A DNA stretch of 64,000 nt from Crocinitomicaceae bacterium (GCA_002723085.1 PBNK01000013.1:1-64000), one strand, 5' to 3'; positions 1-9,828 are shown, counted from the first letter of the stretch. Numbers and translations: made by a program. Notes: a model not told the origin generated them from the letters alone.

Positions 1-991
1 AGGATTTTCTTGAATTATCAAATAAAGAATCTACAGACTCTTGAAGCATTCTTTTCTCATTTCTAAGAATAACTTCTGGAGCTTTAATTTCAATAAGCCT
101 TTTAAGTCTATTATTTCTAATAATAACCCTTCTATATAAGTCATTTAAATCTGATGTAGCAAATCTACCTCCATCCAATGGAACTAAAGGTCTTAGATCA
201 GGTGGAATAACTGGAACAACTTTAACAATCATCCACTCAGGTCTGTTCTCAATTCTGCTGTTTGCATCTCTGAAAGATTCTATAACCTGAAGTCTTTTAA
301 GAGCTTCATTTTTACGTTGTTGTGAAGTTTCATTATTAGCTTGATGCCTTAACTCAAATGACCTTGCGTCTAAATCTTCATTTGCTAATAAACCATGCAG
401 AGCTTCTGCACCCATTTTTGCAATAAACTTATTCGGATCAGAATCTTCTAAAAACTGATTATCTTGAGGTAAAGTATCAAGAATGTCTAGGTATTCTTCT
501 TCAGAAATAAAATCCATTTTTTGAAGAGGTTCGCCTTCAGCGTTTTTAGCTGTACCTGGTTGTATTACAACATACCTTTCGTAATAAATAATTTGGTCTA
601 ACTTTTTAGTTGGCAACCCCAAAAGATAACCAATCTTATTAGGGAGAGATCTAAAATACCAAATATGAGCAACTGGAACTACTAAAGAAATATGCCCCAT
701 TCTTTCTCTTCTTACTTTCTTCTCTGTTACCTCAACACCACATCTATCACAAACAATTCCTTTGTATCTTATTCTTTTATATTTTCCGCAGTGACATTCA
801 TAATCTTTAACTGGTCCAAAAATTCTTTCACAAAATAATCCATCCCTTTCTGGCTTATACGTTCTGTAATTTATAGTTTCAGGTTTAAGCACCTCACCAT
901 GTGATCTTTCTAAAATAGATTCAGGTGATGCAAGGCTGATTGTGATTTTTGTGAAATCACTTTTGAATTTATTGTCTTTTCTAAAAGCCAT
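1..991 (-). CDS. rpoC: RNA polymerase subunit beta' (N-terminal part; cut by window edge)
   Basis: This is the largest catalytic subunit of RNA polymerase. Only the first ~330 codons are in the window and the frame stays open through base 1. The ATG at 989-991 gives a protein beginning [13 protein letters not shown]. Near residue 65 the N-terminal zinc site is visible as [20 protein letters not shown], with four cysteines, followed by the clamp segment ending RRERMGH. Later stretches match the beta' clamp and lid (for example [19 protein letters not shown]). It lies 44 bp downstream of rpoB on the same strand, the normal rpoBC arrangement, with no terminator between them. The active-site NADFDGD motif lies beyond the window edge. 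Identification is certain. Confidence 0.97.
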   Translation of the reverse strand, partial: MAFRKDNKFKSDFTKITISLASPESILERSHGEVLKPETINYRTYKPERDGLFCERIFGPVKDYECHCGKYKRIRYKGIVCDRCGVEVTEKKVRRERMGHISLVVPVAHIWYFRSLPNKIGYLLGLPTKKLDQIIYYERYVVIQPGTAKNAEGEPLQKMDFISEEEYLDILDTLPQDNQFLEDSDPNKFIAKMGAEALHGLLANEDLDARSFELRHQANNETSQQRKNEALKRLQVIESFRDANSRIENRPEWMIVKVVPVIPPDLRPLVPLDGGRFATSDLNDLYRRVIIRNNRLKRLIEIKAPEVILRNEKRMLQESVDSLFDNSRKS

Positions 992-1035
992 ATTATGTTT
1001 TATTTAATATAATGAGGTTAATACTAATATTATAA

Positions 1036-4000
1036 TTAATCTAAGTCAATGTTTAATCCTAATCCTTGAAGTTCATTTAACAATACATTAAATGATTCCG
1101 GAATACCTGGTTTTGGAAGATTTTTACCTTTAACAATACATTCATATGCTTTAGCTCTTCCTTGTACATCATCGGATTTAACAGTTAAAATTTCCTGCAA
1201 GACATTAGATACACCAAAAGCTTCTAAAGCCCAAACTTCCATCTCACCAAAACGCTGACCACCAAATTGTGCTTTTCCACCAAGAGGTTGTTGAGTAATT
1301 AATGAATAAGGTCCGATTGATCTTGCATGCATTTTATCATCAACCATATGACTTAACTTCAACATGTATATTATACCAACAGTTCCTGGTTGATCAAATC
1401 TTTCTCCAGTACCTCCATCATAAAGATATGTTTTACCATCTCTAGAAATTCCTGCTTCATCAGTATAATGATTGATATCATCAAGAGAAGCACCATCAAA
1501 AATAGGTGTTGAAAACTTAAGATTTAATTTTTCACCAGCCCATGCTAGGACAGTTTCATATATTTGGCCTAAGTTCATCCTAGATGGTACACCTAATGGA
1601 TTAAGAACAATATCAACTGGTGTTCCGTCTTCTAAGAATGGCATATCCTCTTCTCTAACAATCTTTGCAACAATACCTTTATTTCCATGTCGTCCAGCCA
1701 TTTTATCTCCTACTTTTAACTTACGTTTCTTAGCTAGATAAACTTTGGCTAGTTGAATAATTCCATTTGGCAATTCATCTCCTACTGTAATTTGGAATTT
1801 CTTTCTTTTGTATTTCCCTTTTAAATCAGTTGCTTTTAGATTGTAATTGTGAAGAACCCTTTCAACTAAATGATTAACCTCATCGTTTTTAGTCCAAGAT
1901 TTTGGATTAATTCCAATGTAATCAATTGATTTTAGAGTTTTATCTGTGAATTTAACTCCCTTTTTAATTACTTCTTCCTTAAATATATTGATTACTCCTT
2001 CTGATTTTTCAGAACCAATAATATTTGAAAGCTTTTCGATTAAAACAGTTTTAAGTTCAGCTAACTTCTTATCCATCTCAGCATCTAATTGCTCGATAAT
2101 TGGCTTATCAGCTGCTTTAGATTTTCTATCTTTAATAGCTTTTGAAAATAATTTTTTATCAATCACAACACCTGTAACAGATGGTGGAACTTTTAAAGAA
2201 GCATCTTTAACATCTCCAGCTTTATCTCCAAAAATTGCTCTAAGTAGTTTTTCTTCTGGTGTTGGATCACTTTCTCCTTTTGGAGTTATTTTTCCAATTA
2301 AAATATCACCTTCTTTAACTTCTGCACCAACTCTTATTATCCCATTTTCATCAAGATCCTTTGTAGCTTCTTCACTTACATTTGGTATATCAGCTGTTAA
2401 TTCCTCTAAACCTCTTTTAGTGTCTCTTACTTCAAGGCTGTATTCATCTACATGAACTGATGTAAAGATATCTTTCTTAACTACTTTTTCAGAAATAACT
2501 ATTGCATCTTCAAAATTATATCCTTTCCAAGGCATGAAAGCAACTTTTAGATTTTGGCCTAATGCCAATTCACCTTTATCAGTTCCATAACCTTCAACTA
2601 ATACCTGTCCAGCTTTAACCTTATCTCCCTTCTTAACAATAGGTCTTAAGTTAATTGAAGAACCTTGATTTGTTTTCTGAAACTTAGTTAAATTATATTC
2701 CTTAATATCTGAACCAAAATTAACTTTAACATCATCTTCAGAAAGTTGATACTTGATATGTATTGCCTTAGCGTCTACATAGTCAACAACACCATCTTTT
2801 TCTGCATGAATAAGAACTCTAGAATCTCTAGCTACTAATTCCTCAATTCCTGTTCCAACAATTGGAGCAGTTGGGTTTAATAATGGAACAGCTTGTCGCT
2901 GCATGTTAGATCCCATTAATGCTCTATTGGCATCATCATGCTCAAGAAATGGAATACAAGATGCTGCAATAGATGCGATCTGATTAGTTCCAACATCAAT
3001 CAAATTGATGTCCTCCTTAGCTGGAATAGGAAAATCACCCATAAACCTTGCGATTACTTTCTCATTTGAAAAAGAACCATCTTTTTCAATTGGTGCATTT
3101 GCTTGGGCAATGTATTTATTATCTTCCTTTTCAGCGCTTAAATATATTGGCTCATCTTCAAGATTAACCTTACCATTTTTAACTTCCCTATATGGTGTTT
3201 CAATAAAACCTAATCTATTTACCTTAGCATAAACACATAAAGAAGAAATCAAACCAATATTCGGCCCTTCTGGTGTTTCAATGGTACATAATCTACCATA
3301 GTGAGTGTAATGAACATCACGAACTTCAAAACCAGCTCTTTCTCTAGTAAGACCTCCAGGTCCAAGAGCAGATAATCTTCTTTTATGGGTTACTTCAGCT
3401 AATGGGTTGGTTTGATCCATAAACTGAGACAATTGATTTGTTCCAAAAAATGAATTTATAACACTTGATAAAGTTTTAGCATTTATCAAATCAACAGGTG
3501 TAAATACTTCATTATCTCTAACATTCATCCTTTCTCTAATGGTTCTAGCCATCCTAGAAAGGCCAACACCAAATTGAGAATACAATTGTTCACCTACAGT
3601 TCTAACTCTTCTATTACTTAAGTGATCTATATCGTCAACATCAGTTTTTGAGTTAATTAACTCAATTAAATATTTAATAATCGAAATGATATCATGTCTT
3701 GTTAAAACTCTTGAACTTTCTTCAGCATCAAGATTTAATTTTTGATTTATTCTATATCTTCCAACTTCACCAAGATCATATCTTTGTTCAGAAAAGAAAA
3801 GTTTATCAATTACACCCCTAGCAGTTTCCTCATCTGGTGGCTCAGCATTTCTTAATTGCCTATAAATATGTTCAACAGCTTCTTTTTCAGAGTTTGAAGT
3901 ATCCTTTTGAAGCGTATTATAAATAATAGCAAAATCTGCAGAATTAATATTTTCTTTATGTAAAATAACAGTTTTAACTCCAGCATCTAAAATCATTTCG

Positions 4001-4848
4001 ACATGTTCGTCTTCAATAATAGTTTCTCTATCAATTAGCACTTCATTTCTTTCAATAGAAACTACTTCACCAGTATCTTCATCCACAAAATCTTCTACCC
4101 ATGTCTTAAGAACTCTTGCTGCTAATTTTCTACCCACTGCTTTTTTAAGAGCTGCTTTAGTAGCTTTAATTTCATCTGCAAGATCAAAAATTTCTAAAAT
4201 ATCTTTATCACTCTCATAACCAATAGCTCTAAAAAGAGTAGTTACTGGTAATTTCTTTTTTCTATCAATATAAGCATACATAACACTATTGATGTCAGTA
4301 GCAAATTCAATCCAAGATCCCTTAAAAGGAATTACCCTTGCAGAGTAAAGTTTAGTTCCATTAGCGTGTCTACTTTGGCTAAAAAACACACCAGGAGATC
4401 TGTGTAATTGAGATACTACAACTCTCTCTGCTCCATTTATAATAAAAGAACCTTTTGGAGATAAATAAGGTATAGTCCCTAAATAAACTTCTTGTACAAT
4501 TGTTTTAAAATCCTCATGTTCAGGATCTGTACAATAAAGTTTCATTACAGCTTTTAGGGGAACTGAATAGGTTAATCCTCTTTCTACACATTCTTCCATT
4601 GTGTAACGAGGAGGGTCTACGAAATAATCTAAAAACTCTAATACAAATTGATTTCTTGTATCAGTAATTGGGAAGTTTTCAGAAAAAACTTTAAAAAGCC
4701 CCTCATTAATTCTGTTTTCAGATGTTGTTTCTAATTGGAAAAATTCCTGAAAGGATTTGATTTGAATATCTAAGAAATCAGGATATGAATAACGATGCTG
4801 ACTTGATGCAAAGTTAATTCTTTCTGTTAGTACGTTTGATTTAGCCAA
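1036..4848 (-). CDS. rpoB: RNA polymerase subunit beta
   Basis: This is the beta subunit of RNA polymerase, 1270 residues, the usual Bacteroidota length. The rifampicin-binding region is readable as [20 protein letters not shown] followed by [20 protein letters not shown]. The residues equivalent to E. coli D516, H526 and S531 are all present, so the sequence looks rifampicin-sensitive (inference). The C-terminal part carries the [10 protein letters not shown] and [20 protein letters not shown] motifs. It follows rplL and precedes rpoC. Its leader contains a two-way hairpin that may set the ratio of L7/L12 to polymerase. The ATG start is preceded by an A/T-rich leader without a Shine-Dalgarno sequence. 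Confidence 0.98.
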   Translation of the reverse strand: MAKSNVLTERINFASSQHRYSYPDFLDIQIKSFQEFFQLETTSENRINEGLFKVFSENFPITDTRNQFVLEFLDYFVDPPRYTMEECVERGLTYSVPLKAVMKLYCTDPEHEDFKTIVQEVYLGTIPYLSPKGSFIINGAERVVVSQLHRSPGVFFSQSRHANGTKLYSARVIPFKGSWIEFATDINSVMYAYIDRKKKLPVTTLFRAIGYESDKDILEIFDLADEIKATKAALKKAVGRKLAARVLKTWVEDFVDEDTGEVVSIERNEVLIDRETIIEDEHVEMILDAGVKTVILHKENINSADFAIIYNTLQKDTSNSEKEAVEHIYRQLRNAEPPDEETARGVIDKLFFSEQRYDLGEVGRYRINQKLNLDAEESSRVLTRHDIISIIKYLIELINSKTDVDDIDHLSNRRVRTVGEQLYSQFGVGLSRMARTIRERMNVRDNEVFTPVDLINAKTLSSVINSFFGTNQLSQFMDQTNPLAEVTHKRRLSALGPGGLTRERAGFEVRDVHYTHYGRLCTIETPEGPNIGLISSLCVYAKVNRLGFIETPYREVKNGKVNLEDEPIYLSAEKEDNKYIAQANAPIEKDGSFSNEKVIARFMGDFPIPAKEDINLIDVGTNQIASIAASCIPFLEHDDANRALMGSNMQRQAVPLLNPTAPIVGTGIEELVARDSRVLIHAEKDGVVDYVDAKAIHIKYQLSEDDVKVNFGSDIKEYNLTKFQKTNQGSSINLRPIVKKGDKVKAGQVLVEGYGTDKGELALGQNLKVAFMPWKGYNFEDAIVISEKVVKKDIFTSVHVDEYSLEVRDTKRGLEELTADIPNVSEEATKDLDENGIIRVGAEVKEGDILIGKITPKGESDPTPEEKLLRAIFGDKAGDVKDASLKVPPSVTGVVIDKKLFSKAIKDRKSKAADKPIIEQLDAEMDKKLAELKTVLIEKLSNIIGSEKSEGVINIFKEEVIKKGVKFTDKTLKSIDYIGINPKSWTKNDEVNHLVERVLHNYNLKATDLKGKYKRKKFQITVGDELPNGIIQLAKVYLAKKRKLKVGDKMAGRHGNKGIVAKIVREEDMPFLEDGTPVDIVLNPLGVPSRMNLGQIYETVLAWAGEKLNLKFSTPIFDGASLDDINHYTDEAGISRDGKTYLYDGGTGERFDQPGTVGIIYMLKLSHMVDDKMHARSIGPYSLITQQPLGGKAQFGGQRFGEMEVWALEAFGVSNVLQEILTVKSDDVQGRAKAYECIVKGKNLPKPGIPESFNVLLNELQGLGLNIDLD

Positions 4849-4888
4849 TGTATTTTATTTTAATTTATAGAAGTGTTTAAACGAGTAA

Positions 4889-4923
4889 AGGCCTAAGCAA
4901 TTTCAGCTTAGGCCTAAGCAATT
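4889..4923 (-). promoter_or_regulatory. Alternative-hairpin element between rplL and rpoB (attenuator candidate)
   Basis: The 88-bp gap between rplL and rpoB contains a 13-base direct repeat (GGCCTAAGCAATT at 4890-4902 and 4911-4923). A 10-bp stem pairs 4889-4898 with 4906-4915 around a 7-base loop. The segment 4906-4919 is itself a perfect 14-base palindrome (GCTTAGGCCTAAGC). The shared arm can therefore pair only one way at a time. On the minus-strand transcript the larger stem is followed by UUUACUCGUUU, a weak U tract. An attenuator or RNase III site at this junction is known in E. coli, so a similar role is plausible here but is inferred. Confidence 0.6.
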
Positions 4924-4936
4924 GTAAAAAGAAGAA

Positions 4937-5314
4937 TTATTTCAATTCTACTTCAGCACCAGCCTCTTCAAGTGCTTTTTTGATTCCTTCAGCTTCGTCT
5001 TTTCCAACACCTTCTTTAACTGCTTTTGGAGCACCGTCAACTAATTCCTTAGCTTCTTTTAATCCAAGACCAGTAAGTTCTTTTACAGCTTTTACAACCT
5101 GTAATTTTGAACCACCTGGAGCAGTAAGAATTACGTCAAATTCTGACTTTTCTTCTCCACCTTCTGCATCTCCACCAGCTGGTGCCGCTACAGCTACTGC
5201 TGCTGCTGCTGCTGGTTCGATTCCGTATTCATCTTTAAGAACTGTTGCTAGTTCGTTTACTTCTTTAACAGTTAAGTTTACCAACTCTTCTGCTATAGCT
5301 TTGATATCTGCCAT
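4937..5314 (-). CDS. rplL: 50S ribosomal protein bL12 (L7/L12)
   Basis: This is the stalk protein of the large ribosomal subunit, which recruits the translation GTPases. It has 125 residues, the normal length. The order is an N-terminal dimerisation domain, then an Ala-rich hinge ([16 protein letters not shown], about 32-47), then the C-terminal factor-binding domain with [19 protein letters not shown] and [16 protein letters not shown]. It sits directly downstream of rplJ (36 bp) and upstream of rpoB, the conserved order. The leader is A-rich with no Shine-Dalgarno sequence. Confidence 0.98.
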   Translation of the reverse strand: MADIKAIAEELVNLTVKEVNELATVLKDEYGIEPAAAAAVAVAAPAGGDAEGGEEKSEFDVILTAPGGSKLQVVKAVKELTGLGLKEAKELVDGAPKAVKEGVGKDEAEGIKKALEEAGAEVELK

Positions 5315-5350
5315 TTTATTTGTTTTTGAAAGATTATTTTCTTTAGTTAA

Positions 5351-5875
5351 TTATTTTATTGTTTCTGATAAGGTTTTAACCACACCTGCTATTGTGCTTT
5401 TTCCAGAGTTTAATGCTGAAATAACATTTTTAGCAGGAGATTGTAATAGTCCAATGATTTCACCAATAAGTTCATCTTTAGATTTAATATCTACTAACGT
5501 TCCTAATTGTTCGTCACCAACATAAATTGACTCCTCAACAAACGCACCTTTTAATAATGGTTTATCATTTTTCTTACGGAAATCCTTTATCAACTTTGCA
5601 GGAATATTTCCCACTTCAGATAACATGATTGCTGTAGGACCAGGAAGAACATCATACAATTCTTTAAAGTCTTTACCCTGTACATTTTCCATTGCTTTTT
5701 TAAGCAATGAATTTTTGACAACACTGAGTTTGATGTTTTTTGCAAAACATTGTCTTCTTAAAGCACTAGTTGCAGCAGCATCAAGTTCAGAAATATCAGT
5801 GATATAAATAACACTATTATCATCTAAACTCTTACTCAGGTCATCGATCATCGACTGTTTTTGTTCTTTAGTCAT
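5351..5875 (-). CDS. rplJ: 50S ribosomal protein uL10
   Basis: This is the stalk base protein that anchors the L7/L12 dimers to 23S rRNA, 174 residues, normal length. The N-terminal rRNA-binding part contains ITDISELDAAATSALRRQCF and VVKNSLLKKAME; the C-terminal helix that binds L7/L12 follows. Only 20 bp separate it from rplA upstream, so there is no room for the long L10 autoregulatory leader known from E. coli. It is probably co-transcribed with rplA and rplL. Confidence 0.97.
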   Translation of the reverse strand: MTKEQKQSMIDDLSKSLDDNSVIYITDISELDAAATSALRRQCFAKNIKLSVVKNSLLKKAMENVQGKDFKELYDVLPGPTAIMLSEVGNIPAKLIKDFRKKNDKPLLKGAFVEESIYVGDEQLGTLVDIKSKDELIGEIIGLLQSPAKNVISALNSGKSTIAGVVKTLSETIK

Positions 5876-5895
5876 AATTAATGATTTTAGATTGA

Positions 5896-6588
5896 TTAAA
5901 CTTCAACACTTTTTGGTTCAACTTTGACCCCAGGACTCATAGTGCTTGAAAGCGTAATGCTTTTAACATATGTACCCTTAGATGATGAAGGTTTCAATTT
6001 GACTAATGCTGCAATAAGTTCTTTTGCATTGTCAACAATTTTATCAGACTCAAATGATGCCTTAGCGATAGCTGCGTGAATAATACCATACTTATCTACC
6101 TTGAAATCAATTTTACCAGCTTTTACATCAGTAACTGCTTGTGAAACATTCATGGTAACTGTTCCAGTTTTAGGATTTGGCATTAAACCCCTTGGTCCTA
6201 AAATACGACCTAAGGCTCCAACCTTACCCATAACTGAAGGCATAGTTATTATTACATCAACATCTGTCCATCCACCTTTGATCTTGTCGATATACTCATC
6301 AAGACCAACATAGTCAGCTCCAGCATCAGTTGCTTCTTTTTCTTTGTCGGGTGTACATAATACCAAAACTTTAACATTTTTACCAGTACCGTGTGGAAGA
6401 GAAACAGTTCCTCTAACCATTTGATTTGCTTTACGAGGATCAACTCCAAGTTTAACCGCAATATCAACAGTTGGATCAAATTTTACTTTAGTTATGTCTT
6501 TGACAATTTTAGAAGCATCCTCTAAATTATAGGACTTTTCTATGTCATATTTGGACAAGGCTTCTTTTCTACTTTTTGTGAGTGCCAT
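5896..6588 (-). CDS. rplA: 50S ribosomal protein uL1
   Basis: This is the L1 stalk protein, 230 residues, normal length. Diagnostic segments are [32 protein letters not shown] and [17 protein letters not shown]. In many bacteria L1 represses its own rplK-rplA operon by binding a leader that mimics its 23S site; a hairpin at 7071-7111 ahead of rplK is a candidate here. It is 20 bp downstream of rplK and 20 bp upstream of rplJ. Confidence 0.98.
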   Translation of the reverse strand: MALTKSRKEALSKYDIEKSYNLEDASKIVKDITKVKFDPTVDIAVKLGVDPRKANQMVRGTVSLPHGTGKNVKVLVLCTPDKEKEATDAGADYVGLDEYIDKIKGGWTDVDVIITMPSVMGKVGALGRILGPRGLMPNPKTGTVTMNVSQAVTDVKAGKIDFKVDKYGIIHAAIAKASFESDKIVDNAKELIAALVKLKPSSSKGTYVKSITLSSTMSPGVKVEPKSVEV

Positions 6589-6608
6589 TGTTGTTAATTT
6601 TTATTTGA

Positions 6609-7052
6609 TTAATTACTCCAAGGAGCTTTGCCTTTAACATTTAATCCCATACTTCTTGCTGTTCCAGCCATCATTCTCATTGCAGACTCCACATTGAAAC
6701 AGTTTAAATCAGGCATTTTATCTTGAGCAATTGTCTGAATTTGATCCCATGTTACTGACCCTACTTTAATCGTATTAGATTCCGAAGAACCCTTTTTAAT
6801 TTTAGCAGCCTCTAACAACTGCACAGCAGCTGGAGGAGTCTTAACAACAAAATCAAATGACTTGTCCGTATAAACGGTAATTACACAAGGTAAAACTTTA
6901 CCTGCTTTTTCTTGAGTACGTGCATTAAATTGCTTGCAAAATTCCATTATATTAACTCCTTTAGCACCTAATGCAGGCCCTACTGGAGGTGATGGATTTG
7001 CAGCACCGCCTCTTATCTGAAGCTTAATTAATCCACTTATTTCTTTAGCCAT
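6609..7052 (-). CDS. rplK: 50S ribosomal protein uL11
   Basis: This is the GTPase-centre protein L11, 147 residues, normal length. The N-terminal domain has the characteristic proline-rich [20 protein letters not shown]; the C-terminal rRNA-binding domain ends with [12 protein letters not shown]. It follows nusG on the same strand after 66 bp that contain a hairpin. Identification is certain. Confidence 0.98.
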   Translation of the reverse strand: MAKEISGLIKLQIRGGAANPSPPVGPALGAKGVNIMEFCKQFNARTQEKAGKVLPCVITVYTDKSFDFVVKTPPAAVQLLEAAKIKKGSSESNTIKVGSVTWDQIQTIAQDKMPDLNCFNVESAMRMMAGTARSMGLNVKGKAPWSN

Positions 7053-7070
7053 TTTTATTTATTTAAACAT

Positions 7071-7111
7071 GTAAAACAACACAGGGAAGCATTTAAAACA
7101 GTGTGCTTTAC
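7071..7111 (-). promoter_or_regulatory. Stem-loop in the rplK leader (possible L1 autoregulatory site)
   Basis: In the nusG-rplK gap, 7101-7111 can pair with 7071-7082 on the minus-strand RNA (GUAAAGCACAC with GUGUUGUUUUAC). This gives eight pairs including one G-U, a one-base bulge, then three more pairs, around an 18-base loop. It lies 18 bases upstream of the rplK ATG. L1 proteins bind such leaders in other bacteria. That this hairpin serves the same purpose is inferred from position and pairing only. Confidence 0.35.
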
Positions 7112-7118
7112 AATTTCT

Positions 7119-7670
7119 TTATCCTTCTTTTTCAACTTGCATATAGTTAAGTTCTAATGGAGTTTTTCTTCCAAAAATCTTAACCATAACTTTTAATTTC
7201 TTTTTTTCTTCGTTAATCTCTTCAATAATTCCGTTGAAATTATTAAATGGTCCATCAATAACTTTAACTGATTCCCCAACAACATAAGGAATATTCATTT
7301 CCTCGTCACTTACAGCTAATTCATCAACCTTACCTAATATTCTATTAACTTCAGCTTGTCTCATTGGTAAGGGATCACCACCTTTTGTTGCACCTAAAAA
7401 GCCAATAACATTTGTCATTGATTTTATAACATGCTCAACTTCACCAACCAATGCAGCCTGTATTAAAACATAACCTGGAAAATAATTTTTTTCTTTTGAA
7501 ATTTTCTTTCCTTTACGAATTTGATATATTTTTTCAGTTGGGATAAGAACTTGATCAACATAGTCATTGAGATTATGTCTATCTATTTCAAGTTCCAGCA
7601 ATTCCTTAACTTTTTTCTCCTTACCACTGATAGCTCGGATAACGTACCATTTTTTACTAACCTCAGACAT
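7119..7670 (-). CDS. nusG: Transcription elongation/antitermination factor NusG
   Basis: NusG binds the RNA polymerase clamp and couples it to Rho or the ribosome. The protein is 183 residues from the ATG at 7668-7670 (MSEVSKKWYVIRAISGKEKK). A longer reading from 7715 would overlap secE and add 15 residues without homologous character, so I prefer the shorter start, which lies 5 bp after the secE stop. The N-terminal NGN domain has the motif KNYFPGYVLIQA. The KOW domain near the C-terminus contains GESVKVIDGPFNNFNGIIEE. It forms the standard secE-nusG pair. Confidence 0.96.
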   Translation of the reverse strand: MSEVSKKWYVIRAISGKEKKVKELLELEIDRHNLNDYVDQVLIPTEKIYQIRKGKKISKEKNYFPGYVLIQAALVGEVEHVIKSMTNVIGFLGATKGGDPLPMRQAEVNRILGKVDELAVSDEEMNIPYVVGESVKVIDGPFNNFNGIIEEINEEKKKLKVMVKIFGRKTPLELNYMQVEKEG

Positions 7671-7675
7671 CTTTT

Positions 7676-7897
7676 TTAAATGAAATAATATATAAAACCT
7701 AATATTCCTCTCCAACCGAAAAAGTCACCTGATTGAATACCACAAGCAAAATCCATTAAGAAGATTACAAGAGACAATAATACACTAGTTACCAATACTA
7801 TAATTGAACTCGTTTGAAGATCTTCCCAAGAAGGCCAAGAAACTTTAGTTGTTAGTTCAGTTATAATTTCTTCAATATATGTTCTAATTCCTGCCAC
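7676..7897 (-). CDS. secE: Preprotein translocase subunit SecE
   Basis: SecE is the small clamp subunit of the SecYEG channel in the inner membrane. It has 73 residues: a short amphipathic helix with the SecE signature ELTTKVSWPSWEDLQTSS (about 14-31), then a single membrane helix (IIVLVTSVLLSLVIFLMDF). The single-span form is the common one outside enterobacteria. It lies between tRNA-Trp and nusG. Confidence 0.96.
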   Translation of the reverse strand: MAGIRTYIEEIITELTTKVSWPSWEDLQTSSIIVLVTSVLLSLVIFLMDFACGIQSGDFFGWRGILGFIYYFI

Positions 7898-7920
7898 TTT
7901 ATTTTACTTTTTAAGCTTAG

Positions 7921-7993
7921 CACGGATGGAGAGATTCGAACTCCCGACACCTGGTTTTGGAGACCAGTGCTCTACCAGCTGAGCTACACCCGT
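7921..7993 (-). tRNA. trnW: tRNA-Trp (anticodon CCA)
   Basis: It folds as a 73-nt cloverleaf on the minus strand. The acceptor stem pairs ACGGGTG with CATCCGT, the anticodon loop CTCCAAA reads CCA, and the T loop is TTCGAAT. The 3' CCA is not encoded. It is inserted between tuf and secE and probably released from the tuf-secE transcript. Confidence 0.95.
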
Positions 7994-8007
7994 ATTATGC
8001 GCAGAAA

Positions 8008-8028
8008 GGCGCTTCATTCTGAAGCACC
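8008..8028 (-). promoter_or_regulatory. 9-bp hairpin between tuf and tRNA-Trp
   Basis: On the minus-strand RNA GGUGCUUCA pairs with UGAAGCGCC (one G-U) around a GAA loop. It begins 24 bases after the tuf stop and ends 15 bases before the 5' end of tRNA-Trp. Only UUU follows it, so it is a weak terminator at best. A role in partial termination or in processing of the tRNA precursor is inferred. Confidence 0.5.
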
Positions 8029-8052
8029 TTCAACACACGAATGATTTATTAT

Positions 8053-9234
8053 TTAGTCTTCAATTTGTGTTACCTGACCAGCCCCAACAGTTCTTCCTCC
8101 CTCTCTGATCGCAAATCTTAAACCAACAGCCATAGCAACACCAGTAATAAGTTCAACGTCAATTGTAACATTATCACCAGGCATAACCATTTCTCTTCCA
8201 GCTTCTAACTGAATAGTTCCTGTTACATCTAATGTTCTAAAATAAAACTGCGGTCTGTATTTATTATGAAATGGTGTATGTCTACCACCTTCTTCTTTTT
8301 TAAGTATATAAACCTCTGCTTTAAATTTAGAGTGAGGAGTAATAGAAGATGGTTTAGCAATTACCATTCCTCTTTTAATTTGCTCCTTCTCAATACCTCT
8401 TAAAAGTAAACCACAGTTTTCACCTGCTCTACCTTCATCAAGAATTTTTCTAAACATTTCAACACCTGTTACAGTAGATGATAAAGGTGCTTCACTAAGA
8501 CCAACTATCTCAACAGGATCACCTGTTTTAATAATTCCAGTTTCAATTGCTCCAGTAGCAACAGTTCCACGTCCTGTTATTGAAAACACATCTTCAACAG
8601 ACATCAAAAATGGCTTATCAGTATCTCTTTCTGGTGTATCAATCCAACTATCAACTGTATTCATTAATTCCATAACTGAATCAACACCTGATTGCTCACC
8701 ATTAAGGGCAGCTAAAGCAGATCCTTTAATAATCGGAGTATCGTTATACTCATAAGATTCCAATAATTCTCCTAGTTCCATTTCAACTAATTCTAAAAGT
8801 TCTTCGTCATCAACTAAATCAACTTTGTTCATGAAAACCACAACTTTAGGTACATTTACCTGTCTTGCAAGTAGGATATGCTCTCTAGTTTGAGGCATTG
8901 GACCGTCTGTAGCAGCGCAAACTAATATTGCACCATCCATTTGAGCAGCACCTGTTACCATATTCTTAACATAATCAGCGTGACCAGGACAGTCAACGTG
9001 AGCATAGTGACGAGCAGCCGTTTCATATTCAATGTGTGCAGTATTAATAGTAATACCTCTTTCTTTTTCTTCAGGTGCATTATCAATCTGATCAAAGTCT
9101 TGCTTACTAGCCAAACCTGCATCAGAAAGCACTTTAGAGATTGCCGCTGTTAAAGTTGTTTTACCGTGATCAACGTGACCAATTGTACCAACATTTACGT
9201 GTGGCTTTGTTCTTTCGAAATTTTCTTTTGCCAT
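8053..9234 (-). CDS. tuf: Translation elongation factor Tu
   Basis: EF-Tu brings aminoacyl-tRNA to the ribosome with GTP. It has 393 residues, normal length. The GTPase motifs are G1 GHVDHGKTT (about 18-26), G3 DCPGHADY and G4 NKVDL. The effector segment [17 protein letters not shown] is present, and the C-terminal domains end GQVTQIED. It lies immediately behind four tRNA genes in the same order as E. coli thrU-tyrU-glyT-thrT-tufB, and ahead of tRNA-Trp and secE. No TAnnTTTG promoter is seen directly upstream, so it probably relies on the tRNA operon promoter at 9795-9828. Confidence 0.98.
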   Translation of the reverse strand: MAKENFERTKPHVNVGTIGHVDHGKTTLTAAISKVLSDAGLASKQDFDQIDNAPEEKERGITINTAHIEYETAARHYAHVDCPGHADYVKNMVTGAAQMDGAILVCAATDGPMPQTREHILLARQVNVPKVVVFMNKVDLVDDEELLELVEMELGELLESYEYNDTPIIKGSALAALNGEQSGVDSVMELMNTVDSWIDTPERDTDKPFLMSVEDVFSITGRGTVATGAIETGIIKTGDPVEIVGLSEAPLSSTVTGVEMFRKILDEGRAGENCGLLLRGIEKEQIKRGMVIAKPSSITPHSKFKAEVYILKKEEGGRHTPFHNKYRPQFYFRTLDVTGTIQLEAGREMVMPGDNVTIDVELITGVAMAVGLRFAIREGGRTVGAGQVTQIED

Positions 9235-9273
9235 TTCTTTAGTTGTTTAGTTACTTATTTTTTATTTGTTTAA

Positions 9274-9287
9274 TTGCACTAGTGCAA
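9274..9287. repeat. 14-bp perfect palindrome in the tuf leader
   Basis: TTGCACTAGTGCAA is a perfect inverted repeat in the 73-bp gap between tRNA-Thr(GGU) and tuf. In RNA it would form a 5-bp stem with a CUAG loop. It could mark the 3' boundary of the tRNA precursor or be an operator; neither can be decided from the sequence. Confidence 0.45.
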
Positions 9288-9307
9288 GTTATTTATTCAA
9301 TTTAATG

Positions 9308-9379
<72 letters not shown>

Positions 9380-9419
9380 ATATCCATTTCTAATTTTTGT
9401 GGCTCAATACAAAAAATAG

Positions 9420-9492
9420 AGCGGGAGACGAGATTCGAACTCGCGACCCTCAGCTTGGAAGGCTGATGCTCTACCAACTGAGCTACTCCCGC
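9420..9492 (-). tRNA. trnG: tRNA-Gly (anticodon UCC)
   Basis: The acceptor stem pairs GCGGGAG with CTCCCGC. The anticodon arm is TCAGC-CTTCCAA-GCTGA, reading TCC, and the T loop is TTCGAAT. It sits between tRNA-Tyr and tRNA-Thr(GGU), as in the E. coli tufB operon. Confidence 0.95.
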
Positions 9493-9578
9493 AAAATGGA
9501 CAACAAAGGTAACACTTTTATGCTTTGCTTTTACAAAAAACATTTAAAGTAGAAACTTAGTCATTTCTCATTAGTTTG

Positions 9579-9660
9579 TGGGGAGAGAAGGATTCGAACC
9601 TTCGAAGGCTAAGCCATCAGATTTACAGTCTGACCTCGTTGACCGCTTGAGTATCTCCCC
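9579..9660 (-). tRNA. trnY: tRNA-Tyr (anticodon GUA)
   Basis: This is an 82-nt class II tRNA with a long variable arm. The acceptor stem pairs GGGGAGA with TCTCCCC, the discriminator is A, and the anticodon arm is TCAGA-CTGTAAA-TCTGA, reading GTA. It is the second gene of the tRNA cluster. Confidence 0.95.
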
Positions 9661-9687
9661 AACACTTATTATTTAAAGAACTCTTTG

Positions 9688-9761
9688 AGCCGGTGGAGGG
9701 ACTCAAACCCACGACCTGCTGATTACAAATCAGCTGCTCTAGTCAGCTGAGCTACACCGGC
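9688..9761 (-). tRNA. trnT: tRNA-Thr (anticodon UGU)
   Basis: The acceptor stem pairs GCCGGTG with CACCGGC. The anticodon arm is GCTGA-TTTGTAA-TCAGC, reading TGT. The T stem has one mismatch. It is the first gene of the tRNA-tuf operon, only 2-3 bases downstream of a terminator U tract that belongs to hpf. Confidence 0.94.
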
Positions 9762-9763
9762 AA

Positions 9764-9793
9764 TAAAAAAGACCTAATCTTTCGAAAAGGTCT
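9764..9793 (-). terminator. Rho-independent terminator after hpf
   Basis: On the minus-strand RNA AGACCU (9793-9788) pairs with AGGUCU (9775-9770), followed by U6 (9769-9764). It lies 48 bases after the hpf stop and ends just before tRNA-Thr. The tRNA promoter element at 9795-9802 lies directly upstream, so a transcript started there would lack most of the left arm and escape termination. Confidence 0.65.
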
Positions 9794-9794
9794 G

Positions 9795-9828
9795 CAAATT
9801 TAAAAAAAGAAATATTATATCTAACAAA
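9795..9828 (-). promoter_or_regulatory. Promoter of the tRNA-tuf operon
   Basis: On the minus strand the flavobacterial -7 element TAAATTTG (9802-9795, consensus TAnnTTTG) lies 22 bases after a -33 TTTG (9828-9825). The expected start point falls about 5 bases further on, at the left arm of the hpf terminator, giving a leader of about 28 bases before tRNA-Thr. The assignment uses the consensus known from Bacteroides and Flavobacterium. Confidence 0.6.

Noticed and set aside
1472-3232. Three plus-strand frames of 75-169 codons opposite rpoB
   Set aside because: Antisense to a certain rpoB with no family character; their length reflects codon bias of rpoB.
4980-5525. 181-codon open frame on the plus strand opposite rplL and rplJ
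   Set aside because: It lies antisense to two certain ribosomal protein genes and its Ala/Ser/Pro-rich translation mirrors the L7/L12 hinge; a shadow frame.
7119-7715. nusG start at 7715
   Set aside because: It would overlap secE by 40 bp and adds 15 residues unlike NusG; the ATG at 7670 is preferred.
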